A stretch of DNA of 64,000 nt, taken from positions 1-64,000 of the forward strand of contig CAITYF010000161.1 of the NCBI GenBank assembly GCA_903896545.1, in the 5' to 3' direction. This document shows positions 26,925 to 35,843 of this stretch, piece by piece. This DNA comes from an uncultured Myxococcales bacterium. GTDB lineage: Bacteria; Myxococcota_A; UBA9042. The number at the start of each line of letters is the position of its first letter. The first letter of the stretch is position 1. Under the pieces are notes generated by a model that had not been told where the DNA came from, searched no databases, and saw nothing but the letters and a program-made list of their open reading frames with translations. A program made the translations under genes and the position numbers.

Positions 26925-26999
26925 AGCCGCCTGCGCCGCGGCGTGCCACCGGAGGTGCACGCTTCGCGGTCCCAGTCCGAAAATGCGACAGGTCTCACC
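26896..26999 (-). repeat. Dispersed intergenic repeat, copy C
   Basis: Shares the hairpin core GCGTGCC-ACCGGAGGTGCACGC and GGTCCCAGTCCGAAAATGCGACAGGTCTCACC with copy A, and a diverged outer arm (ATACACGCTGACCGAGGT). It lies between two leftward genes and overlaps the chosen start of the downstream one. Confidence 0.75.
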
Positions 27000-27137
27000 C
27001 TGGCCAGTTTGGTATTCGAAGTGGATCACGGTGTGTAAACGGTACGCATGGAGCCCTCAGCGTGCCGAGTGTTGCCGGCCACTGGAACGACGCACGAGCG
27101 GGATCGAAGATTCACGGAGGGCGCCCAGTAGCGTCGG

Positions 27138-29048
27138 TCAGAGCGGCTTCTGCACGACCAACTCCTGATCGATCGCTGGGGCTTTGACGTCCGTGACCTG
27201 ACCGGAAGGCCACCAGACGCGGACCAGATCGAGTTTGCTGACGATTCCCAAACCAAAGTGCGCCACGGGCGCGAGATGCGTGCCCCAGCCCGTGGAGTCC
27301 GCGACGCGGCTCTCTTGGGCGTACCCTTGAGCCCAGACCTGCACGAGCGCGCCGCGCACGGGGCCGACCGCATCGCGCGCGTGCACGTTGATCCAATGAT
27401 TGACCGGCTTGGTGTCATTGCGCCAAATCGAGAGCATCCCGCGTGACGTGATGAGAAACAGATCCAGATCGCCATCGTGGTCGAAGTCGCCCGCGGTACC
27501 GCTGACGCTCGTCACGCCCGGATCGGCGCCCCCTTCCCAAGGCAAGTGTTGGAACTTGAATGAAGTGCCCGTGTTCTGCGCGACGATGTGATAGCCCGGC
27601 GCGAACTGCATGGCATCTTCATTCTCGACCGCGGTAAAGTGGCCTTCTTGCGTATGGAGCGAAGTCGTTGTGACGAGATCCAAACGACCATCGCGGTCCA
27701 GATCGACGGCCTGCTGCGACCAATTGATCGTGTAGTCCGTGTCCTTCCAGATGCCCCACGGCTCGCTGACGTCGACGAACCCCTTGTCGGTGCCCTTGTA
27801 AAAGGTCGTCGGGCCCCAATCGGCGATCATCAAGTCGTCGCGGTGGTCGCCGTCAAAATCGACTATCGCTGAGCCCATGACGTGGCCGTACGGTCGCATG
27901 CCGACCGCCGTGGTCAGAAATGCAAAGCTCGTTGTGCGGTTGATGTACCACGCGTGGTGGCCAAAATCGTTGCCGAGGAAGAAGTCCATGCGGCCGTCGC
28001 GGTCGATGTCGCGCGGGGACACCGTCATGCCGGCGCCGGTGTCGAGCGCGAACTTGTCGCTGACGTCGACGAGCTTGCCGCCATCATTGCGCAAGAAGGA
28101 ATGCGGCGAGGCGGGCGGGTTTACGGCACAACAAGTGGAGAGGTCCTTCTGACCAACCTTGGTCTGCATGCACGGCACAGAATCGGTGCTCAGGCAGCAA
28201 ATGGTGTACGGCAGGTCCGTGTTCATGCAGGCGAAATTGCCCTTGGTGATGTTGTAGTTCTGGTTGCCTGCCAGATAGACGTCCTCGTCCCCATCCGCGT
28301 CCATGTCGAACGACGCGATCGCGCCGTTGAACGGAAATTGCTTCGTGGTGAACTGCGCGGTGACGTCAGTGCCGGCTTGGGGCCCCGTGAGCTCCATGAT
28401 CGCAAAACCCGGCAGCGCTGGAATCAGAAGTTCGGGCTTGCCGTCGTGTTGGAGGTCCGCCACCGTGCAATCCATCGGTTCCCAGGACAACTGCGTCGCG
28501 AATTGCTGCGTCTTCAGCGTGCCATCGGTCTGGCCAAAGCCCACGACCAGCGTACGTTTGCCGCCGACCGATTGCGGGGCAAACAGGAAGATCAAGTCTT
28601 CCAGTCCATCGTTGTTCACGTCTTCCCAGAGCAGGCAGCGATCCAACTGCACGCCAGCGGGCATCGTCATGATGTTGGGCGCGGCGGTCCACACAAGCGG
28701 TTGCGCCGCTGCAGGTCCGGGCCACCCAGGAAACGCGCACGTCAGACCCGGAAGCCGCTTGTCCAACGCGGGGTCTGCCACGGGCGGAACCCACGAGGGC
28801 AACGGGTCCGGCGGACAGCCAACGGGAATAGCGACTGTCTCATCGGCGGCAGCGTCGGAATCGGGTGAGACATCGAGCGCGGCGTCAACACGTACGTCGG
28901 TGGGCACATCGGCGATGACGTCGGGTGACGCGTCGACGCTTGCTGTTTCTGCTTGGCGACAGCCGCCAAGCGCCAGTGCGATGGCCGTGAGACTGCACCA
29001 GACGGCATGACGAGAACGCCAGAATTCATGCCGAAGGAAGAAAATCAC
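27138..29048 (-). CDS. FG-GAP/VCBS-repeat lipoprotein with ASPIC/UnbV domain
   Basis: A 636-residue lipoprotein (lipobox LALGGC near residue 30) followed by an Asp/Ala/Thr spacer. The body is a beta-propeller built from FG-GAP blades with calcium loops such as EDVNNDGLEDL, DMDADGDEDVYL, DIDRDGRMDFFLGND, DFDGDHRDDLMI, DLDRDGRLDLV and DFDHDGDLDLFL. The last ~85 residues are an ASPIC/UnbV domain (NHWINVHARDAVGPVRGALV, then VRVWWPSGQ). Cys-rich inserts (TICCLSTDSVPC, STCCAVN) interrupt one blade. The domain pair resembles the CRTAC family; a role in extracellular recognition is inferred. GTG start. Confidence 0.9.
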   Translation of the reverse strand: MIFFLRHEFWRSRHAVWCSLTAIALALGGCRQAETASVDASPDVIADVPTDVRVDAALDVSPDSDAAADETVAIPVGCPPDPLPSWVPPVADPALDKRLPGLTCAFPGWPGPAAAQPLVWTAAPNIMTMPAGVQLDRCLLWEDVNNDGLEDLIFLFAPQSVGGKRTLVVGFGQTDGTLKTQQFATQLSWEPMDCTVADLQHDGKPELLIPALPGFAIMELTGPQAGTDVTAQFTTKQFPFNGAIASFDMDADGDEDVYLAGNQNYNITKGNFACMNTDLPYTICCLSTDSVPCMQTKVGQKDLSTCCAVNPPASPHSFLRNDGGKLVDVSDKFALDTGAGMTVSPRDIDRDGRMDFFLGNDFGHHAWYINRTTSFAFLTTAVGMRPYGHVMGSAIVDFDGDHRDDLMIADWGPTTFYKGTDKGFVDVSEPWGIWKDTDYTINWSQQAVDLDRDGRLDLVTTTSLHTQEGHFTAVENEDAMQFAPGYHIVAQNTGTSFKFQHLPWEGGADPGVTSVSGTAGDFDHDGDLDLFLITSRGMLSIWRNDTKPVNHWINVHARDAVGPVRGALVQVWAQGYAQESRVADSTGWGTHLAPVAHFGLGIVSKLDLVRVWWPSGQVTDVKAPAIDQELVVQKPL

Positions 29049-29148
29049 ACCACCAACCGCCGGTTCAACCGCACCTCAAGGCAGAATGCGGGCGCCACCG
29101 CGGCATGTCAACACGGTTTTGGCTGACGCGCACTGCGCGGAGAGCGGC

Positions 29149-29781
29149 CTACTTCAGCTTCTGCGTCAACCAAGCGCGCAGCTGCGGCACCAGCACCTGC
29201 GGAATCACGTGGCCACCGTCATGAGGCGTCAAAGTCGCGTTGAGTCCGGCTTTTTGGAGGGTCGCCACCGCCTCCTCCCCTTTGGCAAACGGCACCATCG
29301 GATCGGCGTGACCGTGGATGAAGCGCACTTCCACAGCGTGTTTGCCCGCCGGCACCCGCACCGGGGCAAGCAGCATTCCGCCAAAACACAGCACGGCGCG
29401 GACTTGATCGGGGTGAGTAGCGACAAAATGTGCAGCGAGCATGCAGCCTTGACTGAATCCGACGAGCGCGACCGGCTTCTTGCCGGCCTTTTGCACTTCC
29501 GCCTCGACCAGCGCCATCGCCGTGCGCAAGGCTGCCGCGCCGCCATCAGGCGTCTGCCGGTCAAACCACTGCGACCCCTGCATGTCGGCTTTCCAGAGCA
29601 GCGGGCCGCGCGGAAACACCCAGTGAAATTGTGGTCCAAGGCCGTCGGCGACGTGACTGAAGTTCTCCGGCGTGTCGCCGCGACCGTGCAGACCGATGAC
29701 CACAGGTGCGTTCGGATCCGCCACAGGTCGGTCTACGAGAGGAGCCAATACCGCAAGCAGCGTCAGAAATAGCGAGACCAT
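29149..29781 (-). CDS. Alpha/beta-hydrolase, phospholipase/carboxylesterase type
   Basis: A 210-residue serine hydrolase. The oxyanion segment is VVIGLHGRGD, the nucleophile elbow GFSQGCMLA, the acidic residue lies in IHGHADPMVPF and the histidine in DGGHVIP, all in the order of the esterase/acyl-thioesterase family. The N-terminus (LFLTLLAVLAPLV) could be a signal peptide. Its ATG directly follows the stop of the NRDE-protein gene (TAG-ATG), so translation is coupled to it. Substrate unknown. Confidence 0.88.
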   Translation of the reverse strand: MVSLFLTLLAVLAPLVDRPVADPNAPVVIGLHGRGDTPENFSHVADGLGPQFHWVFPRGPLLWKADMQGSQWFDRQTPDGGAAALRTAMALVEAEVQKAGKKPVALVGFSQGCMLAAHFVATHPDQVRAVLCFGGMLLAPVRVPAGKHAVEVRFIHGHADPMVPFAKGEEAVATLQKAGLNATLTPHDGGHVIPQVLVPQLRAWLTQKLK

Positions 29782-30501
29782 CTACAACCTCCCGATACTG
29801 GCGTGAAATTCCGGCACATCCCGGCAAGGCGCGCCAGCAACGTACCACATCGCGGAGGCGTGCGGACCGACTTCGACCTGCGTGTGGCTGATCGTCGCCG
29901 CGATGGGCTCACGGTGCATGCAAACGCCCCGTGGCGCGCCGTTCAGATCGTGGCTTGCAAACCACTCGCGCAGGGTTTGTGACCTGTGGACAGAGTTTTG
30001 CAATGTTTCAGAAAGAGAAGTGAATTCAAGTTCACGAGCGGATCGAACTGCCGGTGCGTCAAATGCCGCCGAGACGCGCAGGAGCGGCAAAGCGGCCGGA
30101 GTCAGGTCGAGGGATTCGCCAGTCCACCGCACATCCAGCGCGCGACAATCGGGCGCAATGACCAACAGGTGAAACGGACGCGTGTGCATCAAATGCGGGT
30201 GCTGACGCACGCGGATCGCGACTTCATCGAGCGTCGACGCGTCCGCCAGGTCTGTCACCAAAAGCCCACGGCTGCGCACCGGCGCTTGTGGCTCCCAGAG
30301 CGCTTCGTAGAGGTTCATCGCCGCCAGCGTCAGCCCAAAAACGTTGGTTGCAAGCCAAGTTCCACCACCTTCGGGGTCGATCGGCGAGAGAAAATGGCCC
30401 TGTACAGATGGGGTCAAAGCGGGCGGACGATCCACAAGTTCATCGCGATTGAACGCGAGCAGGTACCCGTCGGCCAACGGCCACGCGACGGCGGTACACA
30501 C
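29782..30501 (-). CDS. NRDE (TANGO2-like) family protein
   Basis: A 239-residue protein with the family signature AFNRDELVDRP near residue 17, the GGGTWLATN motif, and a cysteine at position 2 (MCTAVAW) as in Ntn-hydrolase-like members. TANGO2 relatives are linked to haem handling and metabolite protection; the bacterial role is unsettled. The GTG start directly follows the proB stop, and its own stop abuts the esterase start, so it is locked inside the recF-murA-proB transcript. Confidence 0.88.
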   Translation of the reverse strand: MCTAVAWPLADGYLLAFNRDELVDRPPALTPSVQGHFLSPIDPEGGGTWLATNVFGLTLAAMNLYEALWEPQAPVRSRGLLVTDLADASTLDEVAIRVRQHPHLMHTRPFHLLVIAPDCRALDVRWTGESLDLTPAALPLLRVSAAFDAPAVRSARELEFTSLSETLQNSVHRSQTLREWFASHDLNGAPRGVCMHREPIAATISHTQVEVGPHASAMWYVAGAPCRDVPEFHASIGRL

Positions 30502-31605
30502 CTATTGCACCACGAAGTCGTCGCGATGGATGAGCTCACTTGCCGGCAGCCAACCCATTTCCGCAGTGATCTGATCGGTCCGCAGACCTGCAGCACGGCG
30601 CGCGTCGGCGCTGTCGTAGCGCGAAAGGCCGCGACCCAACGGCTGTCCCGCCGGATCGACGACGAGAAGCGGATCGCCCACGGCAAACTCGCCTTCTACA
30701 CGCTGGACGCCAATCGGCAGGAGCGATCGACCGCCAGAACGCAGCGCTTCAGCCGCGCCCTGATCCACGTGGATCGTACCGCGCGGACGGAGCGAAGTCG
30801 CGATCCAGGAACGCTTGCCCGTCAGCCGACGTTTTCCGGGTGAGAGCAGCGTGCCGACGTCTTGACCAGCAAAAAGCGCCTGAATAACGCCAGAATTCTT
30901 GCCTCGCGCGATCGCCACCGTTACACCCACTGCACCCGCTTTGCGCGCCGCAAGCAGCTTGGAGTGCATACCACCCGTGCCAAAGACGCTCTTGCCGCCA
31001 GATGCAACGGCCAGAAGCGCGTCGTCGTGGCTGGAGCCTTCGGCGATCCGTTTGGCTTGCGCGTCCTCGTGCGGATTGGCGGTGAACAGCCCGTCCGTTT
31101 CCGTGAGCAACACGAGCACGTCAGCACCCACCACGTGCGCCACTTGCGCCGCAAGCGCGTCGTTGTCACCGAATTTCAGTTCTTCAACCGCGACGGTGTC
31201 GTTCTCATTGATGATCGGCACGACGCCCGCAGCCATAAGTTCCGCCATCACGCGGCGGGCATGCAAGAACCGCCCACGGTCCGCGAGGTCGGCATGCGTC
31301 AGAAGGATTTGCGCGACCTGCACGCCGTGCGCGGCAAAAAGTTCGCGGTAGCGCGCCATCAGGAGAGGCTGACCAATCGCCGCGAGCGCCTGCTTGCCCA
31401 GGGAAAGCTTCGCTGCGACGCCGGTGCCTGAAGCAACTGCACCCGACGACACGAACGCCACTTCTTGACCTGCTTTCAGGCGTTCAGCGATGCCGCGAAC
31501 GAGGTCCACGAGCACGCTTTCATCGAGCGTCCCATCGTCCCTGCAGAGCACCTGTGAACCCACTTTGATGACGATCCGCGACGACCGGGCGAGCGTGCTG
31601 CGCAT
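30502..31605 (-). CDS. proB: Glutamate 5-kinase
   Basis: First step of proline synthesis: ATP-dependent phosphorylation of glutamate. The 367-residue protein has the amino-acid-kinase domain (RIVIKVGSQVL, FVSSGAVASG, PIINENDTVAVEELKFGDND, VLLTETDGLF, GTGGMHSKLLAA) and a C-terminal PUA domain (GTIHVDQGAAEAL, GDPLLVVDPAGQPLGRGLSRYDS). Its ATG directly follows the murA stop. No proA lies in the window. Confidence 0.97.
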   Translation of the reverse strand: MRSTLARSSRIVIKVGSQVLCRDDGTLDESVLVDLVRGIAERLKAGQEVAFVSSGAVASGTGVAAKLSLGKQALAAIGQPLLMARYRELFAAHGVQVAQILLTHADLADRGRFLHARRVMAELMAAGVVPIINENDTVAVEELKFGDNDALAAQVAHVVGADVLVLLTETDGLFTANPHEDAQAKRIAEGSSHDDALLAVASGGKSVFGTGGMHSKLLAARKAGAVGVTVAIARGKNSGVIQALFAGQDVGTLLSPGKRRLTGKRSWIATSLRPRGTIHVDQGAAEALRSGGRSLLPIGVQRVEGEFAVGDPLLVVDPAGQPLGRGLSRYDSADARRAAGLRTDQITAEMGWLPASELIHRDDFVVQ

Positions 31606-32886
31606 CTAGCCTTCCTCGATGCGTTCGATGCGCGCACCCAGAGACGCCAGCTTCACCTCGATCTTTTCGTAGCCGCGGTCGATCTGCCGGATGTTGTGGA
31701 TCGTCGTCGTACCGTGCGCACACAGCGCCGCCATGACGAGCGCCATGCCCGCGCGTACGTCAGGGCTCTGCACGCGTTGGCCGACGAGCTTGCTGCGACC
31801 CGCGACAACGACGCGGTGCGGATCGCAGAGGATGATCTGCGCGCCCATCCCGATCAGGTGATCGACAAAGAACATGCGACCTTCGAACATCTTCTCAAAG
31901 AAGAGCACCGTGCCGTTGGACTGCGTGGCGACGGTGATCGCGATCGACATGAGGTCGGTGGGAAACTGCGGCCAAATGGCGTCGTCCACGCGCGGAATAC
32001 CGCCCGCCAAGTCCTGACGAATCCGCATCTCCTGTTCACCGGGCACCAGCACGTCCTGACCATCGATCTCGGTCTGCACGCCGAGGCGTGAAAAGACCAT
32101 GCGGATCATCCGCAGATGCTCTGGCGCCGCGTCCTGAATGCGCAGGCTTCCGCCGGTGACCGCCGCGAGACCGATGAAGCTGCCGACTTCCAGGTAATCG
32201 GGACCAATCGTGAAGTCCGCGCCGTGCAGTTTGGCGACGCCGTCGATGATGAGACGGTTCGTGCCGATGCCCTCGATCTTGGCGCCCATCGCGGTCAAAA
32301 GCCGGGCGATGCCCTGCACGTGCGGTTCACACGCGACGTTGGATAGCACGGTGGTGCCCTTCGCGACCGACGCGGCCATCAGGAGATTCTCCGTTGCTGT
32401 CACCGACGCTTCATCCAGGAAGAAGTCCGCGCCGACCAGACCTTTGGAATCCAGCTTGAACGTCTCGCCGACCGTCAGCTTGGCGCCTAGCGCGGCAAAG
32501 CCGTCAAAGTGCGTGTCCAAACGGCGACGACCGATGACGTCACCGCCCGGTGGCGGCAGCTCGCACTGACCTGCGCGACCCAGAAGGGCGCCGGCAAAGA
32601 GGATGGAGGCGCGCACACGGCGGCCCAAGTCTGGCAGCACCGTCGTACGCAGATCGCGCGTCACGATGCGGATCGCGTGCGCGTCCAGCCAGGTCACTTC
32701 GCTGCCCAGCTCGCGCAAAATGTCGATCATCACGCGAACATCGAGGATGTCGGGGATGTTGCGCAGGATCACCGGCTCATCGGTCAAAAGCGCCGTCGCC
32801 AGCGCCGGTAGCGCCTCATTTTTATTGCCAGAAACGCGAACGGTGCCCGACAGCGGGACGCCACCTTGGATGCGAAAGAGGCTCAT
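31606..32886 (-). CDS. murA: UDP-GlcNAc 1-carboxyvinyltransferase
   Basis: First committed step of peptidoglycan synthesis: enolpyruvyl transfer from PEP to UDP-GlcNAc. The 426-residue protein aligns throughout: SGNKNEALP, RASILFAGALLGR, FPTDLMSIAITVATQSNGT, FEGRMFFVDHL, RQIDRGYEKIEVKL. In the active-site loop the usual cysteine (PGGCxIG) is aspartate (PPGGDVIG, residue 116). That change occurs naturally in mycobacterial and chlamydial enzymes and blocks fosfomycin. The start overlaps the recF stop (ATGA). Confidence 0.97.
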   Translation of the reverse strand: MSLFRIQGGVPLSGTVRVSGNKNEALPALATALLTDEPVILRNIPDILDVRVMIDILRELGSEVTWLDAHAIRIVTRDLRTTVLPDLGRRVRASILFAGALLGRAGQCELPPPGGDVIGRRRLDTHFDGFAALGAKLTVGETFKLDSKGLVGADFFLDEASVTATENLLMAASVAKGTTVLSNVACEPHVQGIARLLTAMGAKIEGIGTNRLIIDGVAKLHGADFTIGPDYLEVGSFIGLAAVTGGSLRIQDAAPEHLRMIRMVFSRLGVQTEIDGQDVLVPGEQEMRIRQDLAGGIPRVDDAIWPQFPTDLMSIAITVATQSNGTVLFFEKMFEGRMFFVDHLIGMGAQIILCDPHRVVVAGRSKLVGQRVQSPDVRAGMALVMAALCAHGTTTIHNIRQIDRGYEKIEVKLASLGARIERIEEG

Positions 32887-34019
32887 GACACACCTGTGGA
32901 AGATTCCGGGTTGGTTGTCCTGTCAAAACGGCCGAGCTCAGTGAGCTGACCCGCTTGCATCAAAAAGACCTGACGGGGCGCTGCCACGCGGATGTGCGCG
33001 GCATCTGTGGTCGTCAGAAACACCTGACCGCCCAGTTCGTCAAGATAGCCCATCAAAGCGCGGTTGCGCGCGGCGTCGAGTTCGGACGAAATGTCGTCCA
33101 TCAAAAGCACCGGCGGCTCGCCAAAATCTGCTTCCAGACTGCGAATTTCCGCGATCTTCATGGCCAGCACCAGCGCGCGGCATTGCCCTTGGCTCGCGTG
33201 CAACGCGGCGGTGCGGTCAGCGATACGCAAGTCGACATCGTCGCGATGCGGACCGCGCGTCGTGTGACCGCGCGCCAGGTCGCGGGTGCGGTGCGTTGCA
33301 AAGAGCCGCTGAAGTTGCTGTTCGTCGTCAACTTCATCGCGTGGTTGATAGAGCGCGTCCGCCGTGAGACCCGGCGCGGCAATCCGATCAAAGGCGTCGC
33401 GCAGAATCGGCGCAAAACGCTGCAGGATCCGCAGCCGACGTGCCATGATCTTGGCGCCTGAATGGGCAAGCACTTGGTCGTAAGCGTCCAGCAAGCCGCC
33501 GTCTACTTGCGCCACTTTATGCTGACGCAACAGCGCATTGCGGTTCGCCAACGCTTGTTCGTAGCGGCGCAAATCGCCGAGATGCGCCGGTTCGTGATTG
33601 AATGCGAGACGGTCCAGCCAACGCCGCCGCTCCGACGGTTCCGCGTGTGGCAGGGCGAGATCAGTTGGTGAAAACAAGACGACGACCAAACGCCCCAAGT
33701 AGGTGGACATCGAGGTCGCGGCTTTGCCGTCCAGAAAGAGCTTTTTTTGTCCAGTCGCGATCCGCACACCCAGATCTTCACGCAGCCCGCGACGCTCGAT
33801 GCGCAGACCCAAAGTGCTTTCCTTCTGGGCAAACTGCAGACAATCGCTCAACTTTGACGTGCGAAAACTGCGGAGGCTGGCGGCGACAGCGATGGCTTCA
33901 AGGAGATTCGTCTTGCCTTGACCGTTGTCGCCCGCGATCAGGTTGAAATGCCGATGCGGCCACCACTCGATCACGTCGAGGTTGCGGAAGTGCTCAGCAA
34001 AAAGGCGCTCGATGTGCAC
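32883..34019 (-). CDS. recF: DNA replication/repair protein RecF
   Basis: ABC-type ATPase that loads RecA at gapped DNA. The 378-residue form starts HIERLFAEHFRNLD, has Walker A GDNGQGKTNLLEA, the RecF blocks LVVVLFSPTDLAL and RRRWLDRLAFN, the signature-like ALHASQGQCRALVLAMKIAE and Walker B PPVLLMDDISSELD. I use the GTG at 34019, which gives the canonical N-terminus; an upstream start would overlap the end of dnaN. It lies 74 bases after dnaN and overlaps murA by 4 bases. Confidence 0.95.
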   Translation of the reverse strand: MHIERLFAEHFRNLDVIEWWPHRHFNLIAGDNGQGKTNLLEAIAVAASLRSFRTSKLSDCLQFAQKESTLGLRIERRGLREDLGVRIATGQKKLFLDGKAATSMSTYLGRLVVVLFSPTDLALPHAEPSERRRWLDRLAFNHEPAHLGDLRRYEQALANRNALLRQHKVAQVDGGLLDAYDQVLAHSGAKIMARRLRILQRFAPILRDAFDRIAAPGLTADALYQPRDEVDDEQQLQRLFATHRTRDLARGHTTRGPHRDDVDLRIADRTAALHASQGQCRALVLAMKIAEIRSLEADFGEPPVLLMDDISSELDAARNRALMGYLDELGGQVFLTTTDAAHIRVAAPRQVFLMQAGQLTELGRFDRTTNPESSTGVS

Positions 34020-34093
34020 GGTTCTCTTGGTCCACTGGCGCAGTCGCGCTCGCCGAACGGGGATCCAGCCACGCCGCACAAGAGCGGCTGGGA

Positions 34094-35236
34094 TTACATG
34101 CGCATCGGCATGATGACGAACACGCAACCCGGCTCTTCATCGGCGTGGAGCAGGCAGGGCGAGAACTGGTCGGACAATTCGAGCGTGATGTGTTCCGTGC
34201 CCAACACGTTGCACACGTCCAGCAGGAATCGCGGGTTGAAACCGACCTTGATCTTGGCGCCCTGATAGTCGGGCAGGTCGATTTCCTCGTGCGCTTCACC
34301 GTCGTTATGGCTCATTTCCAGAACCATGCGGCCGGCTTCAAGCTCCACGCGCAACGGCGAGTCACCGCGCGCCGAGGCCAAGGACGAGACACGGCGCACG
34401 GCGCTCATGAACTCGCTTGTCCGCAGACTGACCGAAGCATCACCGCGCTCCGGAATAACGCGCGTGTAATCCGGAAAACGTTCTTCAATTTGACGCACTT
34501 GCACGCGCGCCTTGTCGCTGGAGATGACGACGTTGCGGCCGACAAACTCAATGCGCGCCGAAGGATCTGCGCCTTCAAAGATGCGCTGCAGTTCCGAGGC
34601 GCCGCGGTGATGCAGGATCCACGCGTGCTTCTGGCCGTCGTAGTCGCTCACGGTCATCGACCGCTCGGCCTTCGACAGGCGCGTGCCGTCCGTCGAGACC
34701 ATGCGGATGCGGACCTGGTTGGCCGGCGCACCGTTGCCCTCCGGCTCGATTTCCAAAAGCACGCCGTTCAGCGCTGGGCGGTTTTCTTCCTGCGAGACCG
34801 AGAAGAGCGTGCGCTTCAGCATCGTCTCCAGGTGGCTTTTGTCGCACAGCAGGCCACGGCCTTGGGTATCTTCAATCGCGTTCGGCGGAAATTCTTCCGG
34901 CGCCATGCCGTTCAGGTAGTAGTAGGCGCGGCCTGCTTCAATGCGCAGACGATTGTTCGCCTCAGTCGACAGTTGCACGGTCGCGCCATCGGGCAGCGCG
35001 CGCACGATGTCAAAAAGCGAGCGACCATTGACGACGGCAGCACCTGGCTCGATGACGTCCGCCGCCACTTCAGCGACAACAGTCACGTCGTACTCTGCAG
35101 CCGTGAACACCAAGCCGTCTTCGCTCGCCGCGATGTGCACATGGGCCAGCACGTTGTTCATGGGCTTGCGCGAAATCACGCCCTGGGCGCGGTAAAGCGG
35201 CACAGTCAAAGCGGCTTTGTCAATGCGAACCTTCAT
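34094..35236 (-). CDS. dnaN: DNA polymerase III beta clamp
   Basis: The ring-shaped processivity clamp of the replicase. The 380-residue protein has the three-domain layout; recognisable segments are VISRKPMNNVLAHVHI, RSLFDIVRALP, LNGMAPEEFP, the middle-domain FSVSQEENRPALNGVLLEI and STDGTRLSKAE, and the C-terminus VIMPMRM that forms the partner-binding pocket. The ATG follows AGGAGAG. It heads the dnaN-recF-murA-proB-NRDE-esterase run and its promoter lies in the DnaA-box region. Confidence 0.97.
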   Translation of the reverse strand: MKVRIDKAALTVPLYRAQGVISRKPMNNVLAHVHIAASEDGLVFTAAEYDVTVVAEVAADVIEPGAAVVNGRSLFDIVRALPDGATVQLSTEANNRLRIEAGRAYYYLNGMAPEEFPPNAIEDTQGRGLLCDKSHLETMLKRTLFSVSQEENRPALNGVLLEIEPEGNGAPANQVRIRMVSTDGTRLSKAERSMTVSDYDGQKHAWILHHRGASELQRIFEGADPSARIEFVGRNVVISSDKARVQVRQIEERFPDYTRVIPERGDASVSLRTSEFMSAVRRVSSLASARGDSPLRVELEAGRMVLEMSHNDGEAHEEIDLPDYQGAKIKVGFNPRFLLDVCNVLGTEHITLELSDQFSPCLLHADEEPGCVFVIMPMRM

Positions 35237-35411
35237 CTACGACTCTCCTGCCGAACCGTGCTTCTGATGTCCGGCTGACGCCGCGAAGTTGTACTCTGGA
35301 TGGTCGCAATTGACCAGACCCACGGTCCTGAGCGCGAACGGTTACGGCCTTTGCTGACAGTGTCAGGGTCCTGGAATCTAGATCAGATCAAAGAGGCGGT
35401 GTCGGAGGCCG

Positions 35412-35660
35412 TGTGGATGGTGTGGGTAGATCGAAAATGTTTTTTCGGAAAGCAAAGTTGCAGACGATCTGCCTGTGGATGAATCCGGGGAGCGCTGTGG
35501 AAAGGTGCCAGGGTTGTGCACAGGGTGAGAGGCCTGTGCACAGGGAAAGCGATCTTTCCCCAGCTGTTGCACATGTTAGCAACAAGTTATCCACAGGATT
35601 GGAATGGATAGAATAGTGCAAAATTGTGTAACAATATCGATTACTTGAATCAGATTGGCA
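35412..35660. other. Putative chromosomal replication origin (oriC)
   Basis: DnaA boxes cluster in the 607-bp gene-free region upstream of dnaN. The perfect box TTATCCACA is at 35587-35595. Boxes with one mismatch to TTWTNCACA (either strand) lie at 35474 (TGTGGATGA), 35496 (TGTGGAAAG), 35514 (TTGTGCACA), 35565 (TGTTGCACA) and 35625 (TGTGTAACA); a weaker one is at 35535. The A+T-rich stretch 35600-35660, in an otherwise GC-rich window, could be the unwinding element. Gene orientation to the left runs mostly away from here. dnaA is not adjacent. Confidence 0.75.
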
Positions 35661-35686
35661 CGGATCTGGCGAATACCGTTCTGCAG

Positions 35687-35718
35687 TTGGGCGAATCCGT
35701 CCGCAAGCGGCCGGACCG
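35687..35718 (+). repeat. Short dispersed repeat, copy 2 (pairs with 8546-8576)
   Basis: Matches the minus strand of 8546-8576 in all but about two of 32 positions. It overlaps a separate 8-bp perfect hairpin, CCGGACCG (35711-35718) with CGGTCCGG (35733-35740). It lies between the DnaA boxes and the PHP-like gene. Confidence 0.5.
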
Positions 35719-35843
35719 GGCTCTATCCTTCGCGGTCCGGCTGACGCCGACGCTCAGGACGGAGACCCGCTGCGCGTGCCTCCGCCCATTCGGGTAACGA
35801 TCCCTTTCACGGCGGTCAGCGTGCGCCCATGCTGGGCCTTCAC

